A DNA stretch of 64,000 nt from Agathobacter sp. (GCA_022775045.1 JALFLB010000014.1:1-64000), one strand, 5' to 3'; positions 1 through 9,864 are shown, counted from the stretch's first letter. Program-made: numbers and translations. Notes: generated by a model not told the origin, from the letters alone.

Positions 1-2339
1 CCGAATGTCATCTGTGTTAAGTCGTTTGTACCGAAGCAGAAGAAATCAGCTTCCTTAGCGATCTCATCAGCAGTAAGAGCTGCACGAGGAATCTCAATCA
101 TAGTACCAACCTCATACTCAAGCTTAACACCAGCAGCTGCGATCTCTGCATCAGCAGTCTCAACAACTACCTGCTTAACGAACTTAAGCTCCTTAACCTC
201 TCCAACTAATGGAATCATAATCTCAGGCTTAACGTTCCAATCAGCATGCTCCTTCTGCACCTCGATTGCTGCACGGATAACAGCCTTTGTCTGCATCTTG
301 GCAATCTCAGGATAGGTTACAGCAAGACGACATCCTCTGTGACCCATCATTGGGTTGAACTCATGGAGTCCATCGATGATTGTCTTAATCTGCTCAACAG
401 TCTTGCCCTGAGCCTTTGCGAGCTTCTCAATGTCAGCTTCCTCAGTAGGAACGAACTCATGAAGAGGTGGATCCAGGAAACGGATTGTTACTGGACATCC
501 CTCAAGAGCCTCATATAATGCCTTGAAGTCTCCCTGCTGATATGGAAGAATCTTATCCAGAGCAGCTTCTCTCTCCTCAACAGTATCTGCACAGATCATC
601 TCACGGAAAGCAGCAATTCTGTCTTCCTCGAAGAACATATGCTCTGTACGACAAAGTCCGATACCCTCTGCACCAAGCTCGCGAGCCTTCTTTGCATCTG
701 CAGGTGTATCTGCATTTGTACGTACCTTAAGAGTTCTGAACTTGTCAGCCCATGCCATAACGCGTCCGAACTCACCGGCAATCTGAGCATCAACAGTCGG
801 GATGATACCAGCATAAATGTTACCTGTTGTACCATCGATAGAAATCTCAGATCCTTCTGTAAATGTCTGTCCGCCTAATGTAAACTTCTTATTCTCCTCA
901 TCCATAGCGATATCGCCACATCCGGATACGCAGCAGGTACCCATACCACGTGCAACTACGGCTGCGTGGCTGGTCATACCACCACGAACAGTTAAGATAC
1001 CCTGAGATACTTTCATACCTGTGATATCTTCCGGAGATGTCTCAAGACGTACCAATACGACCTTCTCTCCTCTTGCAGCCCATACTTCTGCATCCTCAGC
1101 GGTAAATACAACCTTACCACAAGCAGCTCCTGGAGAAGCTCCAAGACCCTTTCCGATTGGTGTTGCAGCCTTTAATGCAGCAGCATCAAACTGTGGGTGA
1201 AGTAATGTATCAAGGTTACGAGGATCGATCATAGCTACAGCCTCTTCCTCGGTCTTATGTCCCTCATCAACGAGATCACAAGCAATCTTAAGAGCAGCCG
1301 GAGCAGTTCTCTTACCATTACGGCACTGCAACATATACAGCTTCTTATTCTCAACTGTGAACTCCATATCCTGCATATCATGGTAGTGATTCTCTAAGAT
1401 CTCACATACCTTAATGAACTCTGCATATGCCTCTGGGAACTCCTGCTCCATCTGTGCGATTGGCATTGGAGTACGAACACCGGCAACAACGTCCTCACCC
1501 TGTGCGTTCTTTAAGAACTCACCCATAAGCTTCTTCTCACCAGTTGCAGGATCACGTGTAAATGCAACACCTGTACCGGACTCATCATTTAAGTTACCGA
1601 ATACCATAGGCATTACGTTAACTGCAGTACCCCATGAATATGGAATATCATTATCTCTTCTATATACATTTGCACGAGGGTTGTCCCATGAACGGAATAC
1701 AGCCTCAATGGCCAGCTTCAACTGAACAACAGGATCAGAAGGGAAATCCTCACCTAACTGATTCTTGTACTCAGCCTTGAACTGCTCTGCTAATTCCTTA
1801 AGATCAGCAGCGGTCAACTCAACATCATACTGAACACCTCTGTCCGCTTTCATCTTGTCGATGAGCTGCTCGAAATACTTCTTACCAACTTCCATAACGA
1901 CATCTGAAAACATCTGGATAAAACGTCTATATGAGTCATATACGAAACGCTCAAATTTCGGATCTGGGTTACCAGCAATCATAGCTTCTACTACTTCATC
2001 ATTTAAACCAAGGTTTAAGATGGTATCCATCATACCTGGCATGGAAGCTCTTGCACCAGAACGAACGGAAACTAACAGAGGATTCTTAAGATCGCCGAAC
2101 TTCTTGCCATTGATCTCCTCCATTTTCTTGACACCTTCCATAGCCTGAGCCATGATTTCATCATTGATCTTGCGACCGTCCTCATAGTACTGTGTACATG
2201 CCTCAGTTGTAATTGTGAAGCCCTGTGGTACAGGAAGTCCGATGCTTGTCATCTCAGCCAGGTTTGCACCCTTACCACCAAGAAGATTACGCATGGTCAT
2301 GTCACCTTCACTGAACATGTAGACCCATTTGTTTGCCAT
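1..2339 (-). CDS. ppdK: pyruvate, phosphate dikinase (C-terminus cut by window edge)
   Basis: Interconverts pyruvate, ATP and Pi with PEP, AMP and PPi in the cytoplasm; in anaerobes it links glycolysis and gluconeogenesis at PEP. The reading frame opens with MANKWVYMFSEGD and runs off the left edge after about 779 codons; the family is about 875 residues. Visible parts are the N-terminal ATP-grasp domain, the phosphohistidine domain with motif GGMTSHAAVVARGMG (His about residue 458), and much of the TIM-barrel PEP/pyruvate domain, ending in FGTNDLTQMTFG. The catalytic cysteine of the last domain lies outside the window. The start is supported by AGGAGG about 8 bases upstream. A separate promoter-like pair lies between this gene and glyS, so it is probably transcribed alone. 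No frameshift was seen in the visible part. Confidence 0.97.
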   Translation of the reverse strand, partial: MANKWVYMFSEGDMTMRNLLGGKGANLAEMTSIGLPVPQGFTITTEACTQYYEDGRKINDEIMAQAMEGVKKMEEINGKKFGDLKNPLLVSVRSGARASMPGMMDTILNLGLNDEVVEAMIAGNPDPKFERFVYDSYRRFIQMFSDVVMEVGKKYFEQLIDKMKADRGVQYDVELTAADLKELAEQFKAEYKNQLGEDFPSDPVVQLKLAIEAVFRSWDNPRANVYRRDNDIPYSWGTAVNVMPMVFGNLNDESGTGVAFTRDPATGEKKLMGEFLKNAQGEDVVAGVRTPMPIAQMEQEFPEAYAEFIKVCEILENHYHDMQDMEFTVENKKLYMLQCRNGKRTAPAALKIACDLVDEGHKTEEEAVAMIDPRNLDTLLHPQFDAAALKAATPIGKGLGASPGAACGKVVFTAEDAEVWAARGEKVVLVRLETSPEDITGMKVSQGILTVRGGMTSHAAVVARGMGTCCVSGCGDIAMDEENKKFTLGGQTFTEGSEISIDGTTGNIYAGIIPTVDAQIAGEFGRVMAWADKFRTLKVRTNADTPADAKKARELGAEGIGLCRTEHMFFEEDRIAAFREMICADTVEEREAALDKILPYQQGDFKALYEALEGCPVTIRFLDPPLHEFVPTEEADIEKLAKAQGKTVEQIKTIIDGLHEFNPMMGHRGCRLAVTYPEIAKMQTKAVIRAAIEVQKEHADWNVKPEIMIPLVGEVKELKFVKQVVVETADAEIAAAGVKLEYEVGTMIEIPRAALTADEIAKEADFFCFGTNDLTQMTF

Positions 2340-2414
2340 TTGACAATTCCTCCTAATATATTCTTTATTGTTTAGAACGGATAACCTCTTAAGGCTGTCC
2401 GCATTCTACTCATT

Positions 2415-2442
2415 ATTGTAACACAGAATTTGCATTTCGCAA
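2415..2442 (-). promoter_or_regulatory. candidate ppdK promoter
   Basis: On the minus strand TTGCGA (2437-2442) and TACAAT (2415-2420) are separated by 16 bases, a sigma-A-like pair about 75 bases upstream of the ppdK start. The 127-base gap between glyS and ppdK holds nothing else recognisable and no clear terminator for glyS. The -35 box is imperfect. Confidence 0.45.
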
Positions 2443-2466
2443 GCATTTTTGTCCACTGGACCCGCT

Positions 2467-3855
2467 TTAAAAAGCAAATTTCTCTGCAAAGTAAGCATCC
2501 AAATCTGCAATCTTGATTCGCTCCTGCTCCATTGTGTCACGATCACGCACTGTGACAGCGCCATCTTCTTCCGAATCAAAATCATATGTAACACAGAAAG
2601 GTGTACCAATCTCATCCTGACGACGATAACGCTTACCGATTGTTCCTCTATCATCAAACTCACAGTTATATTTCTTGGAAAGCTGCGCAAATACCGCTTC
2701 TGCTCCCTCATTCAATTTCTTGGAAAGTGGCAGCACTCCAATCTTGACTGGTGCAAGTGCCGGATGGAAATGGAATACGGTACGAACATCTCCTCCCTCC
2801 AGCTCTTCCTCATCATAAGCTGCACACAGAAAAGCCAGTACCACACGGTCAGCTCCGAGTGACGGCTCAATAACATACGGAATATATTTTTCTCCTCTTG
2901 CATCATCAAAATAAGACATATCCTGTCCTGAAGTGTTCTGATGCTGAGTCAGATCATAATCGGTACGATCTGCAATGCCCCAAAGCTCACCCCATCCGAA
3001 TGGAAATAAGAACTCAATATCTGTTGTACCTTTGGAATAAAAACAGAGTTCTTCCGGTGAATGATCTCGAAGGCGGATTTCATCCTCTTTAATTCCCAAA
3101 GAAAGCAGCCAGTCACGGCAAAATGCTCTCCAATACTGGAACCACTCTAAATCAGTTCCCGGTTCACAGAAAAACTCAAGCTCCATCTGCTCAAATTCTC
3201 TGGTACGGAATGTGAAGTTACCCGGTGTAATCTCATTTCGGAAGGACTTACCAATCTGTCCGATGCCAAATGGAATCTTCTTGCGGGACGTTCTCTGTAC
3301 ATTTTTAAAATTAACAAAGATACCCTGTGCAGTCTCCGGTCTTAAATATACGGTATTTTTCGCATCCTCTGTTACTCCCTGGAATGTCTTGAACATCAGA
3401 TTAAACTGACGGATATCTGTAAAATTGTGCTTTCCACAAGACGGACATGCGATCTGATGTTTCTCAATAAAATCGACCATCTGCTCATTTGTCCATCCAT
3501 CAACAGATCCTCCAAGATCAATATTGTGCTCCTGTGCGTAATCCTCAATCAGCTTATCTGCACGAAAACGCTCATGACACTCCTTACAATCCATAAGCGG
3601 ATCAGAAAATCCTCCGAGATGTCCCGATGCAACCCACGTCTGCGGATTCATCAGTATCGCACAGTCCACACCTACGTTGTATGGATTCTCCTGAATAAAC
3701 TTCTGCCACCAGGCGCGCTTAACATTATTCTTAAGCTCAACACCCAGATTCCCGTAATCCCAGGTATTTGCAAGACCACCGTAAATCTCTGATCCCGGAT
3801 ATACAAAGCCTCTCGCTTTTGCCACCTGCACAATTTTGTCCATTGTCTTTTCCAT
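2467..3855 (-). CDS. glyS: glycine--tRNA ligase, single-chain dimeric type
   Basis: Charges tRNA-Gly with glycine. From the ATG at 3855 the protein is 462 residues, the normal length of the alpha2-type (eukaryote/Gram-positive-like) class II glycyl-tRNA synthetase, which is not the alpha/beta two-subunit form. Recognisable parts are the N-terminal [17 protein letters not shown] stretch, a Cys pair CPSCGKHNF, class II motif 2 around [19 protein letters not shown] and a C-terminal anticodon-binding domain. The frame stays open 19 codons further upstream, but 3855 is preferred because GTGAGG lies just before it and the resulting MEKTMDKIV start fits the family. It is the last gene of a long minus-strand run coming from the M16 peptidase gene. 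Confidence 0.97.
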   Translation of the reverse strand: MEKTMDKIVQVAKARGFVYPGSEIYGGLANTWDYGNLGVELKNNVKRAWWQKFIQENPYNVGVDCAILMNPQTWVASGHLGGFSDPLMDCKECHERFRADKLIEDYAQEHNIDLGGSVDGWTNEQMVDFIEKHQIACPSCGKHNFTDIRQFNLMFKTFQGVTEDAKNTVYLRPETAQGIFVNFKNVQRTSRKKIPFGIGQIGKSFRNEITPGNFTFRTREFEQMELEFFCEPGTDLEWFQYWRAFCRDWLLSLGIKEDEIRLRDHSPEELCFYSKGTTDIEFLFPFGWGELWGIADRTDYDLTQHQNTSGQDMSYFDDARGEKYIPYVIEPSLGADRVVLAFLCAAYDEEELEGGDVRTVFHFHPALAPVKIGVLPLSKKLNEGAEAVFAQLSKKYNCEFDDRGTIGKRYRRQDEIGTPFCVTYDFDSEEDGAVTVRDRDTMEQERIKIADLDAYFAEKFAF

Positions 3856-3915
3856 TATGTAATCCTCACATTCTATATTTGTATAATTTACTTCCCTGAG
3901 TGGGAAAACCATATG

Positions 3916-4716
3916 CTACTTATAAATAATATAGGTATATATCTGACTGAACTCACTTTCGACAGCAGAACCGTCTCCTTCTGTCTCATCAAAATTGAAA
4001 ATCACTTCTGTCTCTTCATCACCGGAACTTAAAAGATCATCCTCAGACACAGCTCCATCCGTTTCCTGCATTTCTGCCGGGAGTTCTGTTCCAGCCACCT
4101 CGGTTGCCGCCTCTGTTCCCTGCGTTTCATTCTCCTGTCCAACCAGTGAGGTACCTTCCCGAATGGCAATGGTACTACCATCCACATAAGTAGTATTAAC
4201 CGTAGAAACATAGGAAATTTTTCCCTTTACCTTGACATTTGTATTTCCCCGGATAATGACAACCTTATAGCTTGCATCGTTCAAAAACTCATCCACATCA
4301 CACAATGCTATCTTGCCATCTTCCACCGATGCAAACGAAACATCAAAGGAATATCCTGCAGCCAGAGCCTCTGCCACGCTCCCTGTGTAGAGTTCAATAT
4401 CATTAAACTTCTGATAATCTGCAGCTGAATCATAAGCAATCGTCAATGTAGCTTTATGATCCTTAACCGATAAATTCTTCAGCTTAACCTGTCCCTTTCC
4501 ATTGTCATCATTATAGGTTCGAATTGCATCATCTACATATTTTTTCAAACCATCATAATCATATGTATTCTCGTCAAATTCCTCCACATCCGTAGAAACA
4601 ATCGATCCATCTTTTTGTACAAACACCGTGCTCTCATCCACCGCATAGGATGCCCCGCATCCTGCCAGCATACCAATGCACAAAATCATGGCTGTAATAA
4701 AACTAATTTTCTTCAT
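3916..4716 (-). CDS. acidic lipoprotein of unknown function
   Basis: I do not recognise a named family. The 266-residue product starts with a lipoprotein signal (MKKISFITAMILCIGMLAGC; lipobox LAGC, Cys20), so it should be lipid-anchored outside the membrane. The central part (about 30-185) is a mixed alpha/beta region without obvious motifs. Residues about 195-255 form a low-complexity acidic tail rich in Glu, Thr, Ser and Asp. AGGAGGG precedes the start. It sits between recO and glyS in the same orientation with short gaps, so it is probably co-transcribed with these housekeeping genes. Its function remains unknown. Confidence 0.8.
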   Translation of the reverse strand: MKKISFITAMILCIGMLAGCGASYAVDESTVFVQKDGSIVSTDVEEFDENTYDYDGLKKYVDDAIRTYNDDNGKGQVKLKNLSVKDHKATLTIAYDSAADYQKFNDIELYTGSVAEALAAGYSFDVSFASVEDGKIALCDVDEFLNDASYKVVIIRGNTNVKVKGKISYVSTVNTTYVDGSTIAIREGTSLVGQENETQGTEAATEVAGTELPAEMQETDGAVSEDDLLSSGDEETEVIFNFDETEGDGSAVESEFSQIYTYIIYK

Positions 4717-4764
4717 GATTTCTACACCCTCCTAAAACTTACAATCCATGATATTATACACTTT

Positions 4765-5508
4765 TCATATATCGTTTTCAACAGAAACCTTCAACGAGTT
4801 AAATTCATGGTGCACATAATGCTGCATATATTCTTTCATGATTATCTTCAGTTCCCCCAGTACCTCCTCAGATACAGTAAAAGAATACAGTCTCGCCACT
4901 GACGAAGAAATGACATACTGCATCGTATATCGGGTAGAATCCAGAATATGTATCCCCTGCACCCTTCTCCCACAGTCTGCACAAAAAATTCCTCCCCGCG
5001 TTACGGAAAACACACACAAATTTTCTTTTTTCCGACAGTTCATACAGGAAAATACATCCGGTCCCTCCCCATTGATGGTCATCGCCTTAAGTTCAAAAAC
5101 AACCCGGACCAGATCTTTGGGAATATGTGGGTTTTCCAATGCACGAAGCGACTGATACAAAAGTTTTAGCATTTCACGTTCATCATTATTCTCCTGACAG
5201 TAATATTCCGCAAACTCCATAAAATAAAATCCCAGATAAACACTGTCAAGATCCATGACCAGATCACGGAAATAATTCTGAATGGAAGCCTTTGTCAGAT
5301 TGTAAGAACTGCGTCCCTCATACAATTCAAACTCACCAAAAGAAAAAGGATTTGTTGCCGCAAGGAGTTGACTTCCAGGGCGTCTCGCTCCTCGTGCAAA
5401 CGCAGTAATCTTTCCTCTTTCTTTGGTCAGTATCGTTATTCTTTTGTCATACTCACTAACAGGCATGGCTGTTAAAACCATTCCCATCACAATCACGGAC
5501 TGTCCCAT
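4765..5508 (-). CDS. recO: DNA repair protein RecO
   Basis: RecO works in the RecFOR pathway, annealing single strands and loading RecA at gaps. The 247-residue length fits the family. The N-terminal OB fold is visible (ERGKITAFARGARRPGSQL), followed by the helical region and a C-terminal zinc-finger-like cluster, CMNCRKKENLC and then CADC. It lies directly downstream of era and overlaps the end of the small yqzL-like gene, an arrangement (era-yqzL-recO) also known in Bacillus. The start at 5508 gives MGQSVIVMG. Internal ATGs at codons 8 and 10 are possible alternatives but would shorten the first strand of the OB fold. Confidence 0.95.
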   Translation of the reverse strand: MGQSVIVMGMVLTAMPVSEYDKRITILTKERGKITAFARGARRPGSQLLAATNPFSFGEFELYEGRSSYNLTKASIQNYFRDLVMDLDSVYLGFYFMEFAEYYCQENNDEREMLKLLYQSLRALENPHIPKDLVRVVFELKAMTINGEGPDVFSCMNCRKKENLCVFSVTRGGIFCADCGRRVQGIHILDSTRYTMQYVISSSVARLYSFTVSEEVLGELKIIMKEYMQHYVHHEFNSLKVSVENDI

Positions 5509-5632
5509 TGTCTCTTTGCTTCCCCTGCCCCTGATCTTGGACTCCTTTTACATTTTCTGCAGCCGAATTCCGGTATGTCAGATAATCGGTAACTCTTCCT
5601 GTTTTCCAAAAATTTTCCCAGGTTTTCTCCAT
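5456..5632 (-). CDS. yqzL: YqzL family small protein
   Basis: A 58-codon ORF between era and recO. Its N-terminus, MEKTWENFWKTGRVTDYLTY, resembles the short YqzL proteins encoded at the same place in Bacillus and many clostridia (pattern W-x(2)-F-x(2)-TG-x(3)-YL). The function of YqzL is unknown. The start at 5632 is chosen because GGAGGA lies 8 bases upstream; that sequence overlaps an earlier in-frame ATG at 5647, which itself has no Shine-Dalgarno. The last 53 bases overlap the recO start in another frame, suggesting translational coupling. The C-terminal half is glycine- and charge-rich and looks disordered. Confidence 0.72.
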   Translation of the reverse strand: MEKTWENFWKTGRVTDYLTYRNSAAENVKGVQDQGQGKQRDNGTVRDCDGNGFNSHAC

Positions 5633-5712
5633 TGCAGCTTCCTCCATTTACTTTACATAATTAGAATCTGCAATGTAGGAAAATCTATTCCCGAAAAATT
5701 ATGGAAACCTGA

Positions 5713-6621
5713 TTAATCTTCCTCATGATAACCAAAGTTCTTAATTAGAAAATCACTGTCGCGCCAATCCTTCTTCACCTTCACCCACAGCTTAAGATTT
5801 ACCTTAGCATCTAACAAACGCTCCATCTCATAACGGGCGTTTGTACCAATCTTTTTGAGCATCGCTCCTTGTTTTCCAATAATAATTCCTTTATGAGAAT
5901 CCCTCTCACACACAATCGTTGCATCGATATCAATTATGCCGCCGCCTTTGCGTTCCTTCATCTGATCGATTGCCACTGCAATTCCATGAGGCACCTCATC
6001 ATTGAGTGCATGAAGCGCTTTCTCTCGTATAATCTCTGCACAAATTGCACGTTCAGGCTGATCAGTAATTGTATCTTCATCGTAAAACTGAGGACCATAC
6101 GGCAGATACTTGAAAATCGAATCAATCACGTCATCTACATTCTGTCCTCTGAGAGCAGACGTTGGAATAATTTCCGCAAAATCATATATCTTTCGATAAG
6201 TGTCAATATACTCCAACACTTTATCCTTCTCAACCGTGTCAACCTTATTGATAATTAAAATCACCGGTGTCCGTACCTTTTTCAACTGTTCGACAATATG
6301 CTGTTCCCCTGCACCGATAAAATTACTCGGTTCCACCAGCCACAATACAACATCTACTTCATTTAATGTCTTTTCCGCAACATTTACCATATATTCCCCG
6401 AGTTTGTTTTTTGCCTTATGAATACCAGGTGTGTCCAGAAAAACAATCTGTCCGCGCTCCATATCCGTATACACAGTCTGAATCCGGTTTCTCGTTGTCT
6501 GAGGCTTATTTGAAGTAATTGCGATTTTCTGTCCAATGAGCCGGTTCATCAATGTCGACTTTCCAACATTTGGTCTGCCAATTATTGTAACAAAACCTGA
6601 TTTAAAATTTGCTGCTGTCAT
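5713..6621 (-). CDS. era: GTPase Era
   Basis: Era binds the 3' end of 16S rRNA and helps mature the 30S subunit. The 302-residue protein has the full architecture: P-loop GRPNVGKST (from residue 15), DTPGIH (G3), NKVD (G4), a linker, and a C-terminal KH domain with IIGKQGAMLKKIG. AAGGAG lies 5 bases before the start. It is followed by the yqzL-like gene and recO and preceded by the M16 peptidase gene with a 22-base gap. An rRNA processing gene (ybeY) and cdd often lie next to era in other Firmicutes but are not adjacent here. Confidence 0.98.
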   Translation of the reverse strand: MTAANFKSGFVTIIGRPNVGKSTLMNRLIGQKIAITSNKPQTTRNRIQTVYTDMERGQIVFLDTPGIHKAKNKLGEYMVNVAEKTLNEVDVVLWLVEPSNFIGAGEQHIVEQLKKVRTPVILIINKVDTVEKDKVLEYIDTYRKIYDFAEIIPTSALRGQNVDDVIDSIFKYLPYGPQFYDEDTITDQPERAICAEIIREKALHALNDEVPHGIAVAIDQMKERKGGGIIDIDATIVCERDSHKGIIIGKQGAMLKKIGTNARYEMERLLDAKVNLKLWVKVKKDWRDSDFLIKNFGYHEED

Positions 6622-6643
6622 CTGTACTCCTTTTTATTCTGAA

Positions 6644-9565
6644 TTACTCTGTCAGTCCCTGAATTGTACCAAACATCTCCTGCTTCTTAAGTATTGCATG
6701 TTCATTTCCAATCACACACAGACACCCATCCTCAAGAATGGATGCGATCAAATCGGAAAGTCCGCGGATATCGGCTGGCGTAGCTGCCAGAATCTCATCG
6801 CGTTCCTTTTGAATATCTGCATAAGATAAATGCTCAAGGTAGGCTGCCATCGACCTACTTCCTTTTGCTTCCGGATTGAGTGGAGTATCCAACACTCCGA
6901 ATGTGCCAATGATATACTTGGTCATATCCCTTTCATTAGGCTCAAATGCTGCCACATACTCCGGGATTTTTTCATACACTTCGTTGGTCTTGGCAAGATG
7001 CGGGTCCCGGTAAGAAACAAAATAGCTCTCGCCTGTCCGCAAAAACGAGCTCATACATCCATATGCCCCACCCTTGACACGTACATTATTCCACAGATAT
7101 TCATAGCTTAAGATTATTTTCAAAATCTTGAGTGTTCCCTGATAGCAAAAGCCATGTTTACAGAAATTACCCACACGTGCAACATACTGAATCTGTGACG
7201 CATCTGTAAATCCTTCATTCTTTTTTTCCAAAAGAATTTGAGCCGCCGCTCCCTGTTCCGTTCCTTGCGGCAGCTTCCCTAGATACTCTTCCAGCACCGG
7301 AACCGCTTTTTTATATGAAGATTCTTCCCCTGTAAAGCTGACCATAAGCCGGGCTTCACAAAATAAGCGATTCATTATAGAATGCAGCTTGTCCACAACT
7401 GGCTGCGGATCTTTTTTGATCTGTTCATCCATTCTTTGAATCATCTGGTAATATGCAATGCCCAATGTGCTGTCCTGATAGAACGCATAACGGGATTCAT
7501 AGGACAGGGCTCGCATCGCAGCAACCGTATGACCGTTGCTGCTTAAATTCACCTGCAATCTTGATTTTACCTGTGCAATCAACTCAGAAAGACGCTTTGT
7601 GTCTGACAGATCAGAGGTCCTTAAGATTTCATCTGCAAGCTGCATAGCATCTGTCAGGTTATTCTCCAGCACCTTAATACGCACCTCATATTTTACGGAA
7701 AGAATATCCATTTGAGTCACATCCGGATACACGCTGATTCCACTTGTAATGCCGCCCGTATAGATATTGATTGCATTCGCAAGATCTGCATAACTGTAAT
7801 GTTTAGTATTCACATATCCAAGCAGAGCCCGAAGTAATCCAAGATAGGGTACATCCTCCTGTGGAATATCATCGCAGGCAAACATCAATGTCAGATAATG
7901 AATTCCATTCGCCGGCACGTCGTGACGGACCAGCGGAATTGTTCCAATCTTCTCTTCTATATTAGAAAATGGTGCAGCCTCCTTCTTCATATCTTCCCTT
8001 GTAAGCATTGGAATCTTTTTCAGATCTTCTTCCGGGGACGGCTCTTCCTGGTATTCCCGCAGATGTTTTGTCTGTGCAACAAGCTCCTTAAGCTCCTTCT
8101 CGGAAAAGGATGCCTTTTTGTCTGCCAGCTTCTTCTCCAGTCTTTCTTCCTTCAAGCGGTTTAATCCCCGCTGTGGAGCCACAACTACAACCGCTCCATG
8201 CGTATTATCAAGAAGATACTCTTGTATCAGATTTTCAAAATATCCGGTTTTGATCTGCTCCCGTAAAAATTGAAGCGTATCCAGACATTCCAGATGTATG
8301 AATGGCTTAGCATCATCATACAGCCAGCTTTCCATGCACTGCAGTCCATACAGAAGTCCCCTTGGAAACTGTCCAAAATCAGCCTCTCGAAAACGGAATT
8401 CTGCGCTGTTGATCCCCGCAAGCAGAGCATCCTGATTCAGCCCCTGCTCCGTTACCTTACGGAGTGTTTTTTCAATAATTTCAACAAACAGATCCTGATC
8501 CTCTCGATCTGCATTCTTTGCAACAATTGAAAAAACCGGCTGCAGAACGCCATCCTCATAAGAACCATACACATCTTCTCCAATTCCAGCATCAATCAAT
8601 GCTTTGCGCACCGGTGCCCCCGGGGCACTGACCAGCACATAATCCAGTACACTAAATGCCTGATAAAGCTTATCATCCAGCACTGTTCCAACAACTTTAT
8701 TATACGACAGATATGTGTTCTTCGTAAGCGGCTCATCATCAGTAACGGGATAACTCTTCTCTACATAACTCACCTGATCAAAAGGCTTCTGCGGCTCAAT
8801 AACCGAATCCACTTTAGTCCACTCAAATTTACTCAGGTATTCACGGTCCATCCACTCCAGCCGCTCAGCAACATCTATATCCCCATAAAGATAAATATAG
8901 GAATTGCAGGGATGGTAATATCTATGATAAAAATCCAGATAATCTTCATATGTCAGCTCTGGAATATGCTCCGGATTACCACCGGAATCCTTACTATATG
9001 TGTTATCCGGAAAAAGTGCCTGCATAATTGCCGTCTGAAGAATTTCATCCGGCGAAGAGTAAGCCCCCTTCATCTCGTTGTAAACCACTCCGTTGATTAC
9101 AAGCGGAGCTTCCTCCGATTCAAGCTCATAATGCCAGCCTTCCTGCATGAAAATTTCCCGAAAACGGGTAATATTTGGATGAAAGACTGCATCCATATAA
9201 ACATCCATCAGATTTTTAAAATCCTGATCATTATAGCTTGCAATCGGATACAATGTCTTCTCCGGGTAAGTCATTGCATTCAAAAATGTATTCAGTGATC
9301 CCTTTGCCAGCTCAATAAATGGATCCTTTACCGGGAACTTATCCGAGCCGCACAACACCGTATGCTCAATAATATGCGGTACACCGGTCTCATCCTCCGG
9401 TGGTGTCCGAAAACCAATTGAAAATACTTTATTGTCATCTTGGTTGGAAATCACGCAGACGCGAGCTCCACTCTTCTTATGGCGCAGTATATATCCAAAA
9501 GAATCAATATCCTTGATCCTATGTTCCTCTATAACTTCGTATGCCGGTACTTTGAAATCACTCAT
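6644..9565 (-). CDS. M16C-family zinc metallopeptidase (PreP/falcilysin-like)
   Basis: A 973-residue clam-shell peptidase of the insulinase superfamily, subfamily M16C. The inverted zinc motif HxxEH is at residues 64-68 (HIIEH), and the distal glutamate probably lies in the following VVYNEMKGAYSSPDE segment. The C-terminal half is the inactive partner domain of the single-chain M16C form. No signal peptide is present, so it should be cytoplasmic and degrade oligopeptides in its closed chamber. The physiological substrate in Firmicutes is not established. AGGAAGG precedes the start. A promoter-like pair upstream (9639-9668) suggests it heads the unit M16-era-yqzL-recO-lipoprotein-glyS. Confidence 0.93.
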   Translation of the reverse strand: MSDFKVPAYEVIEEHRIKDIDSFGYILRHKKSGARVCVISNQDDNKVFSIGFRTPPEDETGVPHIIEHTVLCGSDKFPVKDPFIELAKGSLNTFLNAMTYPEKTLYPIASYNDQDFKNLMDVYMDAVFHPNITRFREIFMQEGWHYELESEEAPLVINGVVYNEMKGAYSSPDEILQTAIMQALFPDNTYSKDSGGNPEHIPELTYEDYLDFYHRYYHPCNSYIYLYGDIDVAERLEWMDREYLSKFEWTKVDSVIEPQKPFDQVSYVEKSYPVTDDEPLTKNTYLSYNKVVGTVLDDKLYQAFSVLDYVLVSAPGAPVRKALIDAGIGEDVYGSYEDGVLQPVFSIVAKNADREDQDLFVEIIEKTLRKVTEQGLNQDALLAGINSAEFRFREADFGQFPRGLLYGLQCMESWLYDDAKPFIHLECLDTLQFLREQIKTGYFENLIQEYLLDNTHGAVVVVAPQRGLNRLKEERLEKKLADKKASFSEKELKELVAQTKHLREYQEEPSPEEDLKKIPMLTREDMKKEAAPFSNIEEKIGTIPLVRHDVPANGIHYLTLMFACDDIPQEDVPYLGLLRALLGYVNTKHYSYADLANAINIYTGGITSGISVYPDVTQMDILSVKYEVRIKVLENNLTDAMQLADEILRTSDLSDTKRLSELIAQVKSRLQVNLSSNGHTVAAMRALSYESRYAFYQDSTLGIAYYQMIQRMDEQIKKDPQPVVDKLHSIMNRLFCEARLMVSFTGEESSYKKAVPVLEEYLGKLPQGTEQGAAAQILLEKKNEGFTDASQIQYVARVGNFCKHGFCYQGTLKILKIILSYEYLWNNVRVKGGAYGCMSSFLRTGESYFVSYRDPHLAKTNEVYEKIPEYVAAFEPNERDMTKYIIGTFGVLDTPLNPEAKGSRSMAAYLEHLSYADIQKERDEILAATPADIRGLSDLIASILEDGCLCVIGNEHAILKKQEMFGTIQGLTE

Positions 9566-9601
9566 ACTTTTCTGTTTTCCTTCCTACTTCTTTCTTATGA
9601 G

Positions 9602-9633
9602 ATAAAAAGACTATCACATGAGTGATAGTCTTT
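9602..9633 (-). terminator. terminator of the cold-shock gene
   Basis: On the minus strand a perfect 12-bp stem (arms 9622-9633 and 9606-9617) with a 4-base loop is followed by TTTTTATC. It lies 28 bases beyond the stop of the cold-shock gene and before the M16 peptidase start. Confidence 0.85.
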
Positions 9634-9638
9634 GAGTT

Positions 9639-9668
9639 ATTATATGGAATCTATAAAATTCTAAGCAA
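9639..9668 (-). promoter_or_regulatory. candidate promoter of the M16-era-recO-glyS unit
   Basis: TTGCTT (9663-9668, overlapping the cold-shock stop codon) and a perfect TATAAT (9639-9644) are 18 bases apart on the minus strand. The expected start site, about 9632, falls on the first base of the terminator stem, so a transcript from here could still fold most of that hairpin. Confidence 0.45.
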
Positions 9669-9864
9669 GGCGTGTAACATTTGCAGCCTGTGGTCCCTTA
9701 TCCCCATCAGTAACTTCAAACTCTACCTTCTCGCCATCTTTCAATTCTTTGAATCCATCCATATTCAATGCGGAAAAATGAACAAAAACATCATTTCCCT
9801 CTTCATCCGAGATAAATCCATAACCCTTCTTTGCATTAAACCATTTCACTGTTCCCTGCTGCAT
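9661..9864 (-). CDS. cold-shock protein (CspA family)
   Basis: A 67-residue single cold-shock domain that binds single-stranded RNA and DNA and acts as an RNA chaperone. RNP1 (KGYGFI, residues 13-18) and RNP2 (VFVHF, 26-30) are intact, as is the opening [16 protein letters not shown]. The frame is open 37 codons further upstream, but the ATG at 9864 is preceded by GGGAGGAG and gives the usual length. It is monocistronic: its own promoter lies about 80 bases upstream and a strong terminator follows. Confidence 0.96.
   Translation of the reverse strand: MQQGTVKWFNAKKGYGFISDEEGNDVFVHFSALNMDGFKELKDGEKVEFEVTDGDKGPQAANVTRLA

Noticed and set aside
2447-2466. GTCCAGTGGAC palindrome after glyS as a terminator
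   Set aside because: The stem is only 5 bp and no T-run follows on the minus strand.
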